This document shows positions 49,948 to 61,283 of a stretch of DNA of 64,000 nt, piece by piece. This DNA is from Pratylenchus scribneri. Lineage: Eukaryota; Nematoda; Chromadorea; Rhabditida; Pratylenchidae. Below the pieces are notes generated by a model that was not told the origin of the DNA, did not search any database, and worked only from the letters and a program-made list of their open reading frames with translations. The translations under genes were made by a program, and so were the position numbers. How positions within the stretch are numbered: the stretch's first letter is position 1; every line of letters starts with the position of its first letter. The stretch spans positions 558,001 to 622,000 of the forward strand of contig JAQSEB010000146.1 in NCBI GenBank assembly GCA_030063045.1, read 5' to 3'.

Positions 49948-50910
49948 CTATTTCATTTCTTCTTTCTTCATTTTTTCATTCGGCGTCGGCGCCTCAAAAA
50001 ATAACAATGGAAACCTGAAGATGAAGTGAATTATTGAATAAATCTTAAAAATTTACATTCCAATCAAACAACCAATTGTAAGACCAATGGCTCTGGCTAA
50101 ATTAATAGTCACTCGAACTCTCGTTGATTCCAATTGTTTTTTGGTCAATACAGGATGGTGGAAGCCAAGGCTATTTGCAATATTTTCGACGTAATGTGCC
50201 AAACCAACGCCAGCTATATCTGCAAAATATTTGTTATTATTCATAAAAAATATTAATATACCGGAGATTATATTACCCAAGGCTGCCGCAGCCATCGTAG
50301 ATATTGAAAGCAACGCCCCCAATGAAACATCAATATATTCTCCAGCTGTTCAGCGGGATATAATTATATAGAGATAATTGATAAAATGTATTTACCTAAA
50401 ATCATTATTGCATTGTCGAGAAATCCGAATCCAATAAATGGTAGTGTGTTAACAATGAATAATTGTTTGAGAATTTGATGATTTGTTTGTTCACTTCCAG
50501 AAATTAACCAAATTTATTATAGCGTAAGGAATTTTTGTTTAAACCTATGGCATCTGATTTTAATGTTTCGTTCAAAACTTTAAATAATAATCGGCGCTCC
50601 TCTTTAAAATGTTTAATGAATAATGATTTCTTTTAGACAAACCTTGATCAAAATGATTAATAAGATTCTCTGCTTGATCCAAGCCATTAATTCGAAGTTG
50701 GTCATTCATATGCTTATAAACATCTATTAAAAAATAAGATTATATTTGAATCCTAAAAAAATTACCAGATGACGAATGTTTTTGCATGCTTGTCCAAAAA
50801 AATCTTTGTTGTTGTAAAGGCCTAGTCTTTGCATATTTAATAAAATAATTTTTGATATGTTCTCTTTCCAATACCAAAAAATGTGAAGTCTGGAGCCTAG
50901 AAAACATCAT
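49948..50910 (-). CDS. TMEM65-like mitochondrial inner-membrane protein
   Basis: Start at 50910 (MMFSRLQTSHFLVLEREHIK), giving a mitochondrial-type N-terminus, then QQQRFFWTSMQKHSSSDVYK and LLFKVLNETLKSDAIG. The conserved membrane core reads LPFIGFGFLDNAIMILAGEY, IDVSLGALLSISTMAAAALG, NIISDIAGVGLAHYVENIAN, and RAIGLTIGCLIGMFPLLFFE. This tracks human TMEM65, a protein linked to mitochondrial sodium-calcium exchange. A short intron splits NIIS|DIAGVG. The tail ends KMKKEEMK at 49948. The second Met (50907) is an equally possible start. It sits 155 nt below FAM98. Confidence 0.92.
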
Positions 50911-51065
50911 AATTCTGTATATCTGTATAATGCAATATATTTTTAAGCATATAAATTTAATATAAAATTAAGTTAATTTGAAAATAACTTCTATTTAAAA
51001 AGAATGCAAAATGAAATTTATATTTTTATTAAAAGTAACAAGCAAAGAACAAACAATCGACGGAT

Positions 51066-52652
51066 TTAATTATATCTTCCTCTTTTATTTCCCCGTTGAT
51101 TAGGTTGTCCTGCATTTCCTCTTCCTCGATATCCTCTACCACCATCATGCTGTTGGTGGAAATTCGTCCCGCCACCGTCTCTTCGATTTCCACTGCCACC
51201 TATCAATTTAATTTTACAAAAATTTATCTATTATTATTAAAAAATTTACCTCCTCGGAATCCCCCGCCATGTTGTTGTTGCATCCTTTGATTTCTTTGTT
51301 CTTCAAAAGTTTCTCTCATCATCGGTGCCATTTGCTCGACTCTTCCTCCTCGATCAAAAGCAAGCTGGCGCATTTTGTAGTCAGTAACTTCTTTAACCTT
51401 CGTATTTTGTCGAAATTTATCTGAGCTTGTTTTATTCACAATGAGCAAGTCTTAAAATTTAAAATCAAATGGATAAGTAATTTATTCTAACCAGAATCTG
51501 CAGCCAAAAACTGATCCATCCCTATTTGTTCAAATTTAGCTTTATTCAAAAGGCTCGATTCCCAAATTTCTTGTATTTTTGGTTCCAATTTTTGCACTCG
51601 TTCTGACCAAAGGAATGAATCAATGGTGGCCTCCAACCTTTTTTTCAACAATTCGACTCGTTTGGAATAATCTTCATTCAAAAAATGAGCGTATTTATCC
51701 AGTTGTTTCCATTCTGCTTCAATAAATCGACTATTGGATAATAATTTGGGAGCATTCTCTGGTAGCAGATTAGAAGAAAGATTCATCTAATGAAAGTATA
51801 TATATTAATCGGAAAAAATTGATTGAAACAACGGTTCTTTTACAGTTCCTGCGTCCCATCAACATTTATGAGTCCAATCAACATTTACGCGTCCAATCAA
51901 TATTTATGAGTCCCATGTAAATTTATGCGTCCCAAAATATTTTTATGCGTCCCAACAATTTTTATGCGTCCAATTAGTAAAAATTGAAAATTTAATTTTG
52001 CCCAAACATTAAAAAATCCTTTTTTTAAATAAATTGATTGGCAAATTTTTTAGCATACTATTAAAATTTGATTGGACGCATAAACGTTCGAATTCAACCC
52101 AGAAGATATATACCCAGAACCAGAAAATCTAAACCCTAAAGACTAATACCTAAAAGAAATAAATTAATTTTAATTTTTCAGAACTCTCCATTCCGTCGCT
52201 TCGCGACATTTACTCCGTTCAATCCCATGCTCCGAACCCCTAACCCTAACCCTAAACCCCTAGTTTAGTCCTGGGTTTATCCCAAATGTTCGGGCAAAAT
52301 TAAATTTGCACTTTTATATTCAATGGACGCATAAAAGTATATTGGGACGCATAAAGATTGTTGGGACGCATAAAAATATTTTGGGACTCATAAATATTGA
52401 TTGGACGCGTAAATGTTGATTGGACTCATAAAGGTTGATGGGACGCGGGAACTGTAAAAGAACCGAATCAACCTGTATCTCATTGTCAAATTTTTCTATT
52501 TCGAAGGCACTGTCATTGTCAAATGGTATTTTCATATATTCCATAATTGAAAATATTGCTTCTGCTGCTTCACGTTCCTGAAATAATTTTTAATTAGATA
52601 TTAAATGCTGATTTTATACTTTATTAGCTTTATCAATGTCATCTTCCTCCAT
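51066..52652 (-). CDS. FAM98-like RGG-rich protein, short N-terminus
   Basis: FAM98 proteins join the tRNA-ligase (RTCB/DDX1) complex and cytoplasmic RNPs. The C-terminal half is clear: KRVELLKKRLEATIDSFLWS, ERVQKLEPKIQEIW, MDQFLAADSDLLIVNKTSSD, FDRGGRVEQMAPMMRETFEE, then a Gly/Arg/Gln-rich tail ending GQPNRGNKRGRYN at 51066. Exons upstream give EREAAEAIFSIMEYMKIPFD and FEIEKFDNEIQ. The first exon is taken as MEEDDIDKANK, start 52652, 32 nt below a TTTCAG acceptor that could be a spliced-leader site. The N-terminal lobe of about 140 residues seen in human FAM98 is not found between 52684 and 53880, where a transposon lies. An intron of 686 nt (51787-52472) holds another element. Confidence 0.8.
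51832..52465. mobile_element. Foldback transposon with 11-nt subrepeats and telomere-like core
   Basis: Inverted arms of about 145 bp start CGGTTCTTTTACAGTTCC. Each consists of some ten variants of a GGGACGCATAAA / TTTATGCGTCCC unit spaced by AT-rich bases. The 340-bp centre carries AACCCTAAA near 52130 and CCCTAACCCTAACCCTAAAC near 52241. It lies in a FAM98 intron. No clear target duplication and no coding capacity. Confidence 0.85.
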
Positions 52653-52741
52653 ATTTAATGTGATTGGTGAATTTATTAAGCCGCTGAAACGATAAAAAAA
52701 AAAGGAAACTTAATAAAATTTAGGTAATAAATGGTGAAGAG

Positions 52742-53471
52742 CAGTGCTGTGCTTTTCATAATTATTAACTCCGACTCCGGACTCCGACCTTTCTGATTTT
52801 TGACTCCGACTCCGACTCCAGCTCCGGAGTCGGACTCCGGAAATCTTCTTTTTTTAATCTTACTCCGATTTTACTCTGAAATATTTTTTACAAATTTAAT
52901 TGTTACAAAAAAATTTTCACCAATTTATAAGATAAAAATCAAGTGCAAAAATATTACTTGTCAAAATTGAATGAGTCTTCATTTGAATAATTAACATTTT
53001 ACTTGAAAAGGGGCAGTTGGTTATATATTCCCAAAATGTTCAATTTTTGACACTAATTTATTATTATAAATTATAAAGGTAATTGTAAAAAAAATTTTTG
53101 AAAGAAATAGAAACAGTAAGGCCACGGACTTAAGGAAAATGGACGACACTAAACTATTTTTTATATTTTCATAGACATTACAAATGTCAATTTTTCATTT
53201 TAAATAATATCTTGAAAAAAATTGAAAGAAAAAATTGAAAAATTTTTTTAAAAATGATTTAAAAATGCATTTTTAACCAAAAAATCCGGAGTCGACCGGA
53301 GTCCGGAATCGCTCAAAATTTCTTGCTCCGACTCCGACTCCGGACTCCGACCTTTCAAAATTTTGACTCCAACTCCGACTCCGGACTCCGCCTTTTTCAA
53401 TTTTCGACTCCGACTCCGACTCCAACTCCGGAGCGGAGTCGGAGTTGGAGTCGGAGTCGGACACAGCACTG
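52742..53471. mobile_element. Non-autonomous hAT-like element
   Basis: Ends CAGTGCTGTG / CACAGCACTG. Flanks GTGAAGAG (52734-52741) and GTGAAGAC (53472-53479) form an 8-bp target duplication with one mismatch. The subterminal regions are runs of ACTCCG/GGAGTC triplet-like repeats in inverted orientation (52770-52850 and 53285-53460). The Ser/Asp/Glu-rich open frame across the right end is an effect of that repeat. It lies just upstream of the first FAM98 exon. Confidence 0.85.
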
Positions 53472-53880
53472 GTGAAGACTGAAGAGTGATGAGCGGAGTT
53501 CGAGTTGAAGTTGATGTTGAACATGTGTTTTGTTTGTGTTGTGATTGTGATTTGCGAAGTTGTTGTCACTTGTCAGTTGTCACCCCAAAAATCACTACAC
53601 ATACGCATAAAATCTAACATACACAAATCTCTACATATGAAATCCATTTTGAATTTTTTTTTTGAACATCTTTATTTATTCTTTACCTATCTTCCGAAAA
53701 CCGAAACCCTTCCTTAGACTCTCTCTAAATTTAATTATGGTTTGGGATTTTGCGTTGACTACCTTTGATTGACTCAAATTGTTTTGTTCAAAAAGAACTA
53801 TTTTTATAAGATAATACACTAATCGAACTACATTTGCATTTCATTTTCATTATTCTAAATAAATTCACTCATCAGTTAAA
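53472..53880. other. Divergent spacer between FAM98 and claspin genes
   Basis: AT-rich with a GTTG-rich patch at 53490-53580. No gene is seen; presumed promoters. Confidence 0.45.
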
Positions 53881-56033
53881 ATGCAAAATCAGAATAATTT
53901 ATGGTTTTATGAAAGATTTGGTTCTTCAGTCCAACAACAAAATGTGAGAAAGGAAAACAAAAACAAAAGTATAAACTAATTATTAATTTGTTAATTTAAA
54001 TAAAAATTTCAGAGATTTACAATGAAATAAATGGTGAACTGGCAAAGCGTTTGTCTATACGACGGCATGAAGAACTTGAACGTAGATATAGGTATTAATT
54101 TATTTAATTAATACAAAAATTTTATAAGCAATTCAGTTTTTATAACGTAGAAAATGAGATTTTTGAGGAGCATCATAAAAGTGGAGTGCAAGATGAAGAA
54201 AATGATTCAGAAGAAGAAGTTGAGATGAATGATTCGGCAACTACAAAATATGATGGAAGTCCTAAAATGAAGAGACAGAAATTCGATTATTTAGAAGGAA
54301 ATCAAATAAATAATCCAGACAAAGACGAAATCCAGAAAGTTGATGAAAATAAACAAGAGGAAACAAATGATGAAGATGCGGAAATTGACAATTCTATTGA
54401 TGAGGAAGAAGAGATTGAGGAATTGAACCAAGAAGATGAAGAGAATAAGGAATATGAGGAATGTTATGATGAAGATGATGAACAGGATAGCGACCATTCT
54501 CTAGAAAAGACAATTGTGAAAAAAAGACGGATAATTGAGGATGATGATAATGATGATGAAGAAAAGATGAAGGAGGAGAAAATTGAAGAACAAGAAGGTC
54601 GAGATGAACAACAAAATTTTACCAAAGAAAATGATCTTTTCACTTGCGAAGATGAAGTGAATGAAATTACAGAAAATCTGGAATCTTTTATAGACCAAGA
54701 AGCAGAAGCGGAAATGTCTGATTTAGATGAGATTGATGAAAATGAAGAAGATTTATCGATGTTGACACCTACGCCACAAAATAGGTTGGAAAATATGTTT
54801 CATTTAAAAGATAATCAAATATTTTTAAGAAAAGATTTATTGGATGATGAAGCTTCCTTATCTGGAGATGATGTTGGGTCAGATGCCGATGATAATGATC
54901 AAATTGAGGGTATGGATGAATATGAAGCTGAAGAAGGCGATTTGGATGAGGTAAAGGAGGGAATCACTCAATTAAAAAAACATAATTTAGTTACCTGAGG
55001 ATGAAGAAATCCGGGATAATCTTGTCAGACAATATATGAAACATCAAAAGGATGCGGATGATAGGAAATTATTGAAACTCCAAGAGGCCTTCTTTGCTGA
55101 TTCGGATTTGCATGGAAAGGTAGATTTGAGACAATGGCTTTATTATTTAATTTAATTAGGGAAAAAGCGGTGATCGGAGTTTTCGCCTTCGAATGCATGA
55201 TGATTCAAAAGTAGATTGGGCCAAAATATTGGGCACAATTGGCGAAAAAGACGATGAAATTGAGAAAGAGGAGGAAGATGAAATGAAATCAAATAATTGG
55301 AATGAGAGGCGGGCAGAAATGTTAAAATGGAAATTGGAAGAAGAGAAAAAAAGACATCAACGAGGGGATCATGATCACGAGGAAGAAGATGAATTTGGAC
55401 AACAAAATGTGGGGCAAGATCAAAATGAGTACGAAGTAGAATTGAATGAATTGGAGGCGGAATTGGCCGGTGAAGATTGCAAATTGTTCAAACTAGGAGA
55501 AGAAATTCTTGGAAGGATCGATGATTATTATGAAGGTATTTTTATTTCCACAAAAATAGGTCAATTTAATTTTTTATTCCATTCCTACATTATGTTATAT
55601 AATTTTTTTTTTTAAAAAAGCCTGAAAGAAGTAGTGACTAATAATAAGATATAGAAGGAAGAATTAATCATTTAACAAATTGGAGTTTAATTAATTATCT
55701 AGAAAATTTGACAAAATTTAAAATTATGAAAATTAAAATTTATAAAACTCGATTCTTGACTATAGTATTAATATATAAAAAAAACTACACCAATATTAAT
55801 TTTATAAAAAGCTTTTTGAAGCTTTTAACGCTCCGTATTTATTTTATTTATTTTCAGATTCAAATGTAAAACATTCCGAATCATCAAATTCGATGTCCAA
55901 TAAACAACAAAAAACAACGTTCAATCGGGACTCATTATTGACAAAAGCAACTTGTTTGGAGAATTTGCTGAAGGAAGGAAAATGCGAAAAGTCTTCATCT
56001 ACATCTGCGGCTCTCTTTACAACACAAAAATAA
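53881..56033 (+). CDS. clsp-1: Claspin-like checkpoint/replication-fork protein
   Basis: Claspin is a fork-protection and Chk1-activation adaptor. Start at 53881 (MQNQNNLWFYERFGSSVQQQ). The first half is extremely acidic (EEEIEELNQEDEENKEYEEC and similar, 54186-54770). Identification rests on the conserved block MLTPTPQNRLENMFHLKDNQ, FLRKDLLDDEASLSGDDVGS, EDEEIRDNLVRQYMKHQKDA, DDRKLLKLQEAFFADSDLHG and SFRLRMHDDSKVDWAKI, which match the C-terminal third of claspin (DEAS.SGEEVGSADE, F-ADGDLH, FRWKN-DD). The remainder is charged, and the C-terminus ends SAALFTTQK. It is far shorter than vertebrate claspin. A longer intron (about 55540-55855) precedes the last exon. Confidence 0.72.
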
Positions 56034-58486
56034 TGAATGACAATTGAAAACATCATTTACGATATATACTATGCTCTATGTAATTTTACTCTTTTTTCTA
56101 TTTATTATAAAATTCGTTAAATTGCAACTGAATTTATGACTTAACATTCTCATTTATATTTGATTAAATTCACCCTTTAAAATCCAATTCATTTCTCATT
56201 CCTACCTTCTTGTTCATCCCAGTACCCCACATATGTTTCATTTATTTTATATTCTTGACTTGATTTCACCCCAATCAGCTGTCCTTCATTACGTGAGCTT
56301 AGCTTAACCCCCCCCCCCCTACCCCCACTCCTTTTCTCCCCTTCGACCCGTCATCCACAAGAAGCCTTTTGGCTTTTCCAGTGTAAATTCCCTTTGTAAT
56401 CCCCTTTCTTATTCTCGCGGGGATTGCTTTCTACTATTTTTAATTATCTCAACCCAAACGAGAAACGAGTCGGAAAATTTTGCCACTGCACAAAAGCGGC
56501 CTTCCTTTCTTGTTCCCTTTTGGTGCCTACTGTTCCGCAAAATTGCTATAATCTCATTATGAAGGAAGACAGCTGAAATGAACAATATATTGGTTGCCGA
56601 AATGAGTTATTTATTAGCATATTAGCGAAATATTCCCATTTTGCCAAAAAGCATGAAAATCCCTCAAAGTCGGCATTTCACTAAAATGGCTAAAATTTAT
56701 TGCATAATAAATGAATCAAGAAAAATTGGAAAGGAAAAGGAAACATGCGTGACCCGAGACCATTTACTAATGTTGATGAAAAAAAGGAGTAAAGGACCAC
56801 TGGAAAAGGCCTGACTGAGAGTAGCTGCCAGCAAGAAGAGGGGGGACATTGAAAGGGTTGAAATTGGCTATGGGTCCTCTTGCCCTTTTGCCTCTTTATC
56901 CCATTGGCCCACCGCCCCTCTAGCACTTTTTTGGTTGGTAGAAGTGTTAAAGGACGGCATATCTAAATTCGCCTAGGGCGCTACCACAAAATGACGGTCG
57001 AAGGGGCCAATGGATAACATCGATTGGCTTCTATTTCTGCCAACTTTTGTTTTCCATGCAAAATGTATTAATAATCAAAAGCGCGTGAAAAACGGCAAAT
57101 TTATGGGAAATCTCGACTATAGAAGACTCATAGTACCTTTTCCTTCACATTATTTTCTACTACTGCGCGATTCCATTACAGCCAGCCTACTACCACCCGC
57201 TTAATAACAGCCAACAACCAGCGTCCCTCTCACCCTCACAATCGATCCTACCATCCAGTCCCCATTTCCTCTGCCAGCTCACCACCCTCCATAGACCAAA
57301 TCCAGCCGAGCAGTCGCCCTTTTCCAACACTCAAATTCACTCGCGCCCTCGCTATACTCAATCAATTTATTTTCTTCCTAATTTCCCAAAATAAACAAAA
57401 AAAATACATTAAAAATTTTATCCGAAAAATGATATCCAATCATCTCTGTTTGAATTTAGAAATTAACGTGCTAATAAACTTATGGCATAGAATTCCCACC
57501 GAGGTTCCGAATTACTGCTAATCCTTATTATTATATTTTTAATGATGAAATATCAAATAAAGAGCAAAAAAGCTAGAAAGTAAACCAGAAATGATCGATA
57601 ATCCTCAAAAATCTTTTAAAATTGCAATAGAAGAATAGGCTACACGACAGTATCACCATTCCCCGAATTTCCTTTCCTTTTTCCTTTCAGACCCTATCTT
57701 AACCAAAATTGAATTGGCCTTGGTCGTCAAATTGTGTATTCATACTGTGATTGGGTCCAATCCCAATGTCAGCCTTTCCCATACCCATTCCATAGGGCTC
57801 TATTTTTTGCCTTTTGGCCGTCCAAAAGAAAATGGAAATTCAGTTTGCCCGCAGTCCTTTTCTCCCCCTCCCCTCATTAAGAATTCGAATTCAATCCGAG
57901 GCCGAGGAATTGTCGTCGGCTACGGCCTCTGCTGTCCCATTCCTCTTCTATCCACCCGCTTGGCCCATCCTCCCTTTTTGCCTCTTCCATTTAATTTTGG
58001 CCATCGTTTTTTTTGTCCTCAAAATTGGAAAATGTGTCAAACAAAACCAATGCAATTTTTATAGCTATAGTGAAAACGGATACTGGATAGCGATTCTTAT
58101 TGAGATAAAATGAAATAATAGCAGAAAAGAAAAGACAATCAAAGTTTCGCTTTCCCATTTTATTCCTCGGGAATGATTTGTAAAAATAATTTTTCCACTT
58201 TCAAAGGATCACATTTTCTTTAGTTAGCCTTTTAAATAGAGGTGTAAAAACACGGGAAAGATGAACAAATGATAATCAGTCAAATAAAGGGGCAAACCAA
58301 AGATAAATTACACTTATGATATGAATTATGGTTGGTATGGTATAGGATGTAAGGCAGAAATTTTCAAATCAATTATCTTACTAACTATTTTAGTTTGATC
58401 AATTACCCTGGAAAAGAGGGCCTAATATTATTAATAACATAACATAATTTATTTGCTAATTAAATTTCACAGATAACCCCATTCTT
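56034..58486. other. 2.4-kb intergenic, no gene supported
   Basis: Holds an 11-base C run followed by further C-rich sequence at 56310-56330 and a C-rich region at 57180-57310. Open frames of 60-116 codons occur but lack motifs, and the overlapping ones around 57714-58113 contradict each other. It probably contains regulatory sequence for the membrane-protein gene. Confidence 0.45.
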
Positions 58487-59416
58487 ATGATTTTGACGAT
58501 CACATTTCCCCTTCAATGTTTATGTGCCTTGGCCCTTTCATTTCTCTATCATCCTATAGAAATTTCTGCCGACATTTGCCTTTCCCCCTCAACACCCAAA
58601 AATGGGGACACTTCTTCCACCCTATTGGACAAACCGGCCAAACAATGTCCAGATTTTAAGGACCCAGAAGACCAAATAGCCTGTTGCCCTTCACAAATCT
58701 CAAATGGCGAATTCTTTTGTAAGTGGTCCTTTTTCTTTCATTCCATGTTTCAAACAATCAGGTTGCACTAGGGGCAAAAAATCAGAATTGGAGGCTGCAT
58801 TGGCTGCAGAAGCAAGAAAAAAGTTCATATCCAGGCAAGTAGAAGCAAAAAATTGATTCCAAAATTTTATTAATTCGAATAAACAGCCATATTCCCGAAC
58901 TCATAATCTGCTTTCTGGCAATATTAGCATTGTCCTTTTTAATTTGTACTTGCCTTTGCCGAAATTCCTCATTCTGTCCATTACTCCATCGACGCCGTAA
59001 GGCACATCAAGAAGATCGACATGGTTCTGCCAGTTTGTCCCTTCAATCTAACAACTCAATTTGTAATTCTACTAAAAAGGATAATTATTCCTAAATTGGT
59101 CCCACAGGTCGGTCCTCCATTGGCCGTTTCCATAATCCGAGACATCAACTGCCTCGAACGCCCCATCAACAATTTGTCCGTCAGCAGCAAACAGATTTGC
59201 CACTTTTTCACAAGGAATATGGTAAAAATTTAATGTATTACGAGCGACTACCCCAATCCAATACACCTTTCAGATGCACCTCCGCCTTATAGTTTTACAC
59301 CTTGTCCTCCTCCCCCTTTGGCCATTGCTCCATTGAATTGTCTGATGAATGAAGAAGAGCAACAAAATCGGCTGAATGCCCAGAGAGAAGAACTCGATGA
59401 AACAGAACAAAAATAA
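58487..59416 (+). CDS. Shisa/WBP1/VOPP1-like single-pass membrane protein with PPPY motif
   Basis: A signal peptide (MILTITFPLQCLCALALSFL) is followed by a small Cys-rich ectodomain with paired cysteines (KQCPDFKDPEDQIACCPS, then GEFFCCTRGKK). Next come one transmembrane segment (ELIICFLAILALSFLICTCL) and a basic cytosolic start (HRRRKAHQ). The tail carries RSSIGRFHNPRHQLPRTPHQ and DAPPPYSFTPCPPPPLAIAP, a PPxY-type WW-binding motif next to a Pro-rich run. It ends NEEEQQNRLNAQREELDETE, QK. This layout is shared by Shisa, CYYR1, VOPP1 and WBP1 proteins; the exact subfamily is not resolved. The second intron appears to use a GC donor (AG|GCAAGT at 58835). Introns before RSSIG and before DAPPPY were placed by frame and splice consensus. 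Confidence 0.78.
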
Positions 59417-59837
59417 TTGGCGTACCTACCACTAACCACACATGAACTCATTAATTTTAATTTGTATCACTTATCCAATTATACGGGCTTTCATTATCAA
59501 ATTGATAAATTAGAGAGAGATTTCCGACTTATTTACCAATATTGAACGCAGATTAAAAATGCAGATCAAACTTTTCCGTCTATTTTTTAATCAGAAGAAG
59601 TTTCGGAAGCGCATTAACTGTCCCCATCATTTTCTTTCCATTATTTGCCTTCGATAAACATTATTTTGGTTAATAAGAATTGGAAAGGAGTGGAAAAAAA
59701 GTTATTTTTGCTTAAATAATCTGGTTGCCAATTACTCCTTAAAAAGGATTAAGTTGCCTGGGATGGAATGGTGGATGCTCTATAAAATGGGATGGAAATA
59801 TAAAAAAATTCACTATTGTTTATAAATTATTTTCAAA
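59417..59837. other. Spacer with promoter of the Gly/Tyr-rich gene
   Basis: 3' flank of the membrane-protein gene and 5' flank of the repeat-protein gene. Only the TATA-like sequence listed separately stands out. Confidence 0.5.
59781..59787 (+). promoter_or_regulatory. TATA-box-like sequence
   Basis: TATAAAA lies 51-57 nt upstream of the start codon of the Gly/Tyr-rich gene, a spacing usual for a TATA-driven, strongly expressed gene. Confidence 0.55.
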
Positions 59838-60892
59838 ATGAAATGTCGAATGTTGTTTGTGATGTCTTAGTAAGTTCAACCATTTTGAGTATATTTCTTA
59901 ATTTGATAATCAAGTTTGCTGTTTTTACTTGTGGCAATTTGTGCCAATATTGCATTTACTCAATATAGTCAAGGATGTGATTTCGGCTCATATGGATCTT
60001 CCTATGGAAATCAACAATACAGCCCATATGGATCTTCCTATGGAAATCAACAATACAGCCCATATGGATCTTCCTATGGAAATCAACAATACAGCCCATA
60101 TGGATCTTCCTATGGAAATCAACAATACAGCCCATATGGATCTTCCTATGGAAATCAACAATACAGCCCATATGGATCTTCCTATGGAAATCAACAATAC
60201 AGTCCATATGGATCTTCTTATGGAGGTTATGGTAGTGGATATAGTTCTGGAGGATATGGATCTGCTGGCTATTCGTCCGGGTAAATAAGCAAAACTTGTA
60301 AAATCCATGATAAAAATTCTAAGATATGGATCTGGATACGGTGGATATGGCTCCTCTTATGGTCAACAATACAGTCCATCAAGGTAATAATTACTTCTTA
60401 TCATCGATTTATTATTTTAAGTAGCTACGGAAATGGTTATGGAAGCAGTTACGGATCTGGATATGGCGGCTATAACCAATATAGTCCTAGTTCTACTTCA
60501 GGGTAAAAAAGATGCAACTGAGCGTAATGAATCAATTTTAGATATGGTGGCTATGGTTCTGGATATGGCAATGGGTAGTTGTCCTTTCGCATTAATTTGC
60601 ATAAGGAATTAAAACGATTTTTAAATTTAGATACGGAACCTATGGAGCATCAGGTTATGGTAATTCATATGGTGGTGGAAGCTATGGGGGATATGGCTCA
60701 ACTTATGGTCAACAATACAGCCCATCTAGGTAATCATAACCATAACTTCTACTTCTTATCATTGCAATATTTTTAAATAGCTACGGAAATGGTTATGGAA
60801 GCAGTTACGGATCTGGATATGGCGGCCAACAATATGGTTCTGGTTATGGCTCAAATCCTTATTGTCCTCCATATGGAAGTGGCAGAAAATGA
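59838..60892 (+). CDS. Secreted Gly/Tyr-rich repeat protein
   Basis: Start at 59838 ([10 protein letters not shown]). A GTAAGT intron follows, then [17 protein letters not shown], together a clear signal peptide. The mature protein begins [11 protein letters not shown], continues with six copies of a 12-residue unit ([12 protein letters not shown]), and then has GYGSGY, SYGGYGS and QQYSPSS variants over six short exons ending [13 protein letters not shown] at 60892. Most exon junctions split a Ser-Tyr or Gly-Tyr pair in the same phase, so exons can be added or lost without a frameshift. The exon pair at 60320-60490 is repeated at 60680-60830. A structural, adhesive or antimicrobial (nlp/cnc-like YGGYG) role is possible; none can be chosen from sequence. 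Confidence 0.8.
59991..60206. repeat. 36-bp coding tandem repeat, six copies plus a partial
   Basis: The unit starts TATGGATCTTCCTATGGAAA and is almost perfectly conserved; the last full copy differs at one base and a partial seventh copy continues to about 60225. Near-identity at silent positions implies recent expansion. Because the period is a multiple of three, long open frames appear in other frames and on the opposite strand; these are by-products. Confidence 0.95.
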
Positions 60893-61283
60893 AAAACACC
60901 TCATTAAACTTTTGTTCATTTATTATTATACTAAAGCAAGATAAAGTTTTTTGCCAATAGCTCGATCAACAATTTTTAATCAGAAGAGTGAAATGTTACA
61001 AGTTGAGCTACACGCCAAGCACTGTGTTTTTTGAGACTTGAGAATGTTTTACTTTTAACAGTGATTGATTTTTATTTTTCTGGCAATGTGCTTTTGGACA
61101 ATTCATCTTCTATAATTAAAAAAATTTTAATTTTGATAGGCAAGACGAGGCGTACGCGTAGCGCGTAGGCGAGGCGCGAGGGTGAGGAGCGTGAAATGAA
61201 TTCCGGCCTCGGTCCTGTGCCCGTGCCCTGCCTTTATTATCAATCATATTTTGAATTTGAACAATTTTTTTTATTTAATCAAC
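60893..61283. other. 3' flank of the repeat-protein gene
   Basis: No gene. A GC-rich patch at 61145-61195 with CGTACGCG, GCGCG and GGCGAGG motifs stands out in AT-rich sequence. Confidence 0.45.

Noticed and set aside
53248..53569. Ser/Asp/Glu-rich frames resembling a low-complexity acidic protein
   Set aside because: They arise from the TCGGAGTCC repeats of the hAT-like element.
59991..60206. Evenly spaced repeat that could be mistaken for a CRISPR array
   Set aside because: The units are contiguous with no spacers, coding in one frame, and the context is eukaryotic.
59956..60308. Long alternative-frame and opposite-strand open frames over the 36-bp repeat
   Set aside because: A repeat period divisible by three keeps every frame open; only one frame has a signal peptide and continues through the downstream exons.
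60951..61025. Possible tRNA-like sequence near CAAGTTGAGCTACACGCC
   Set aside because: No acceptor-stem pairing or intact T-loop could be drawn.
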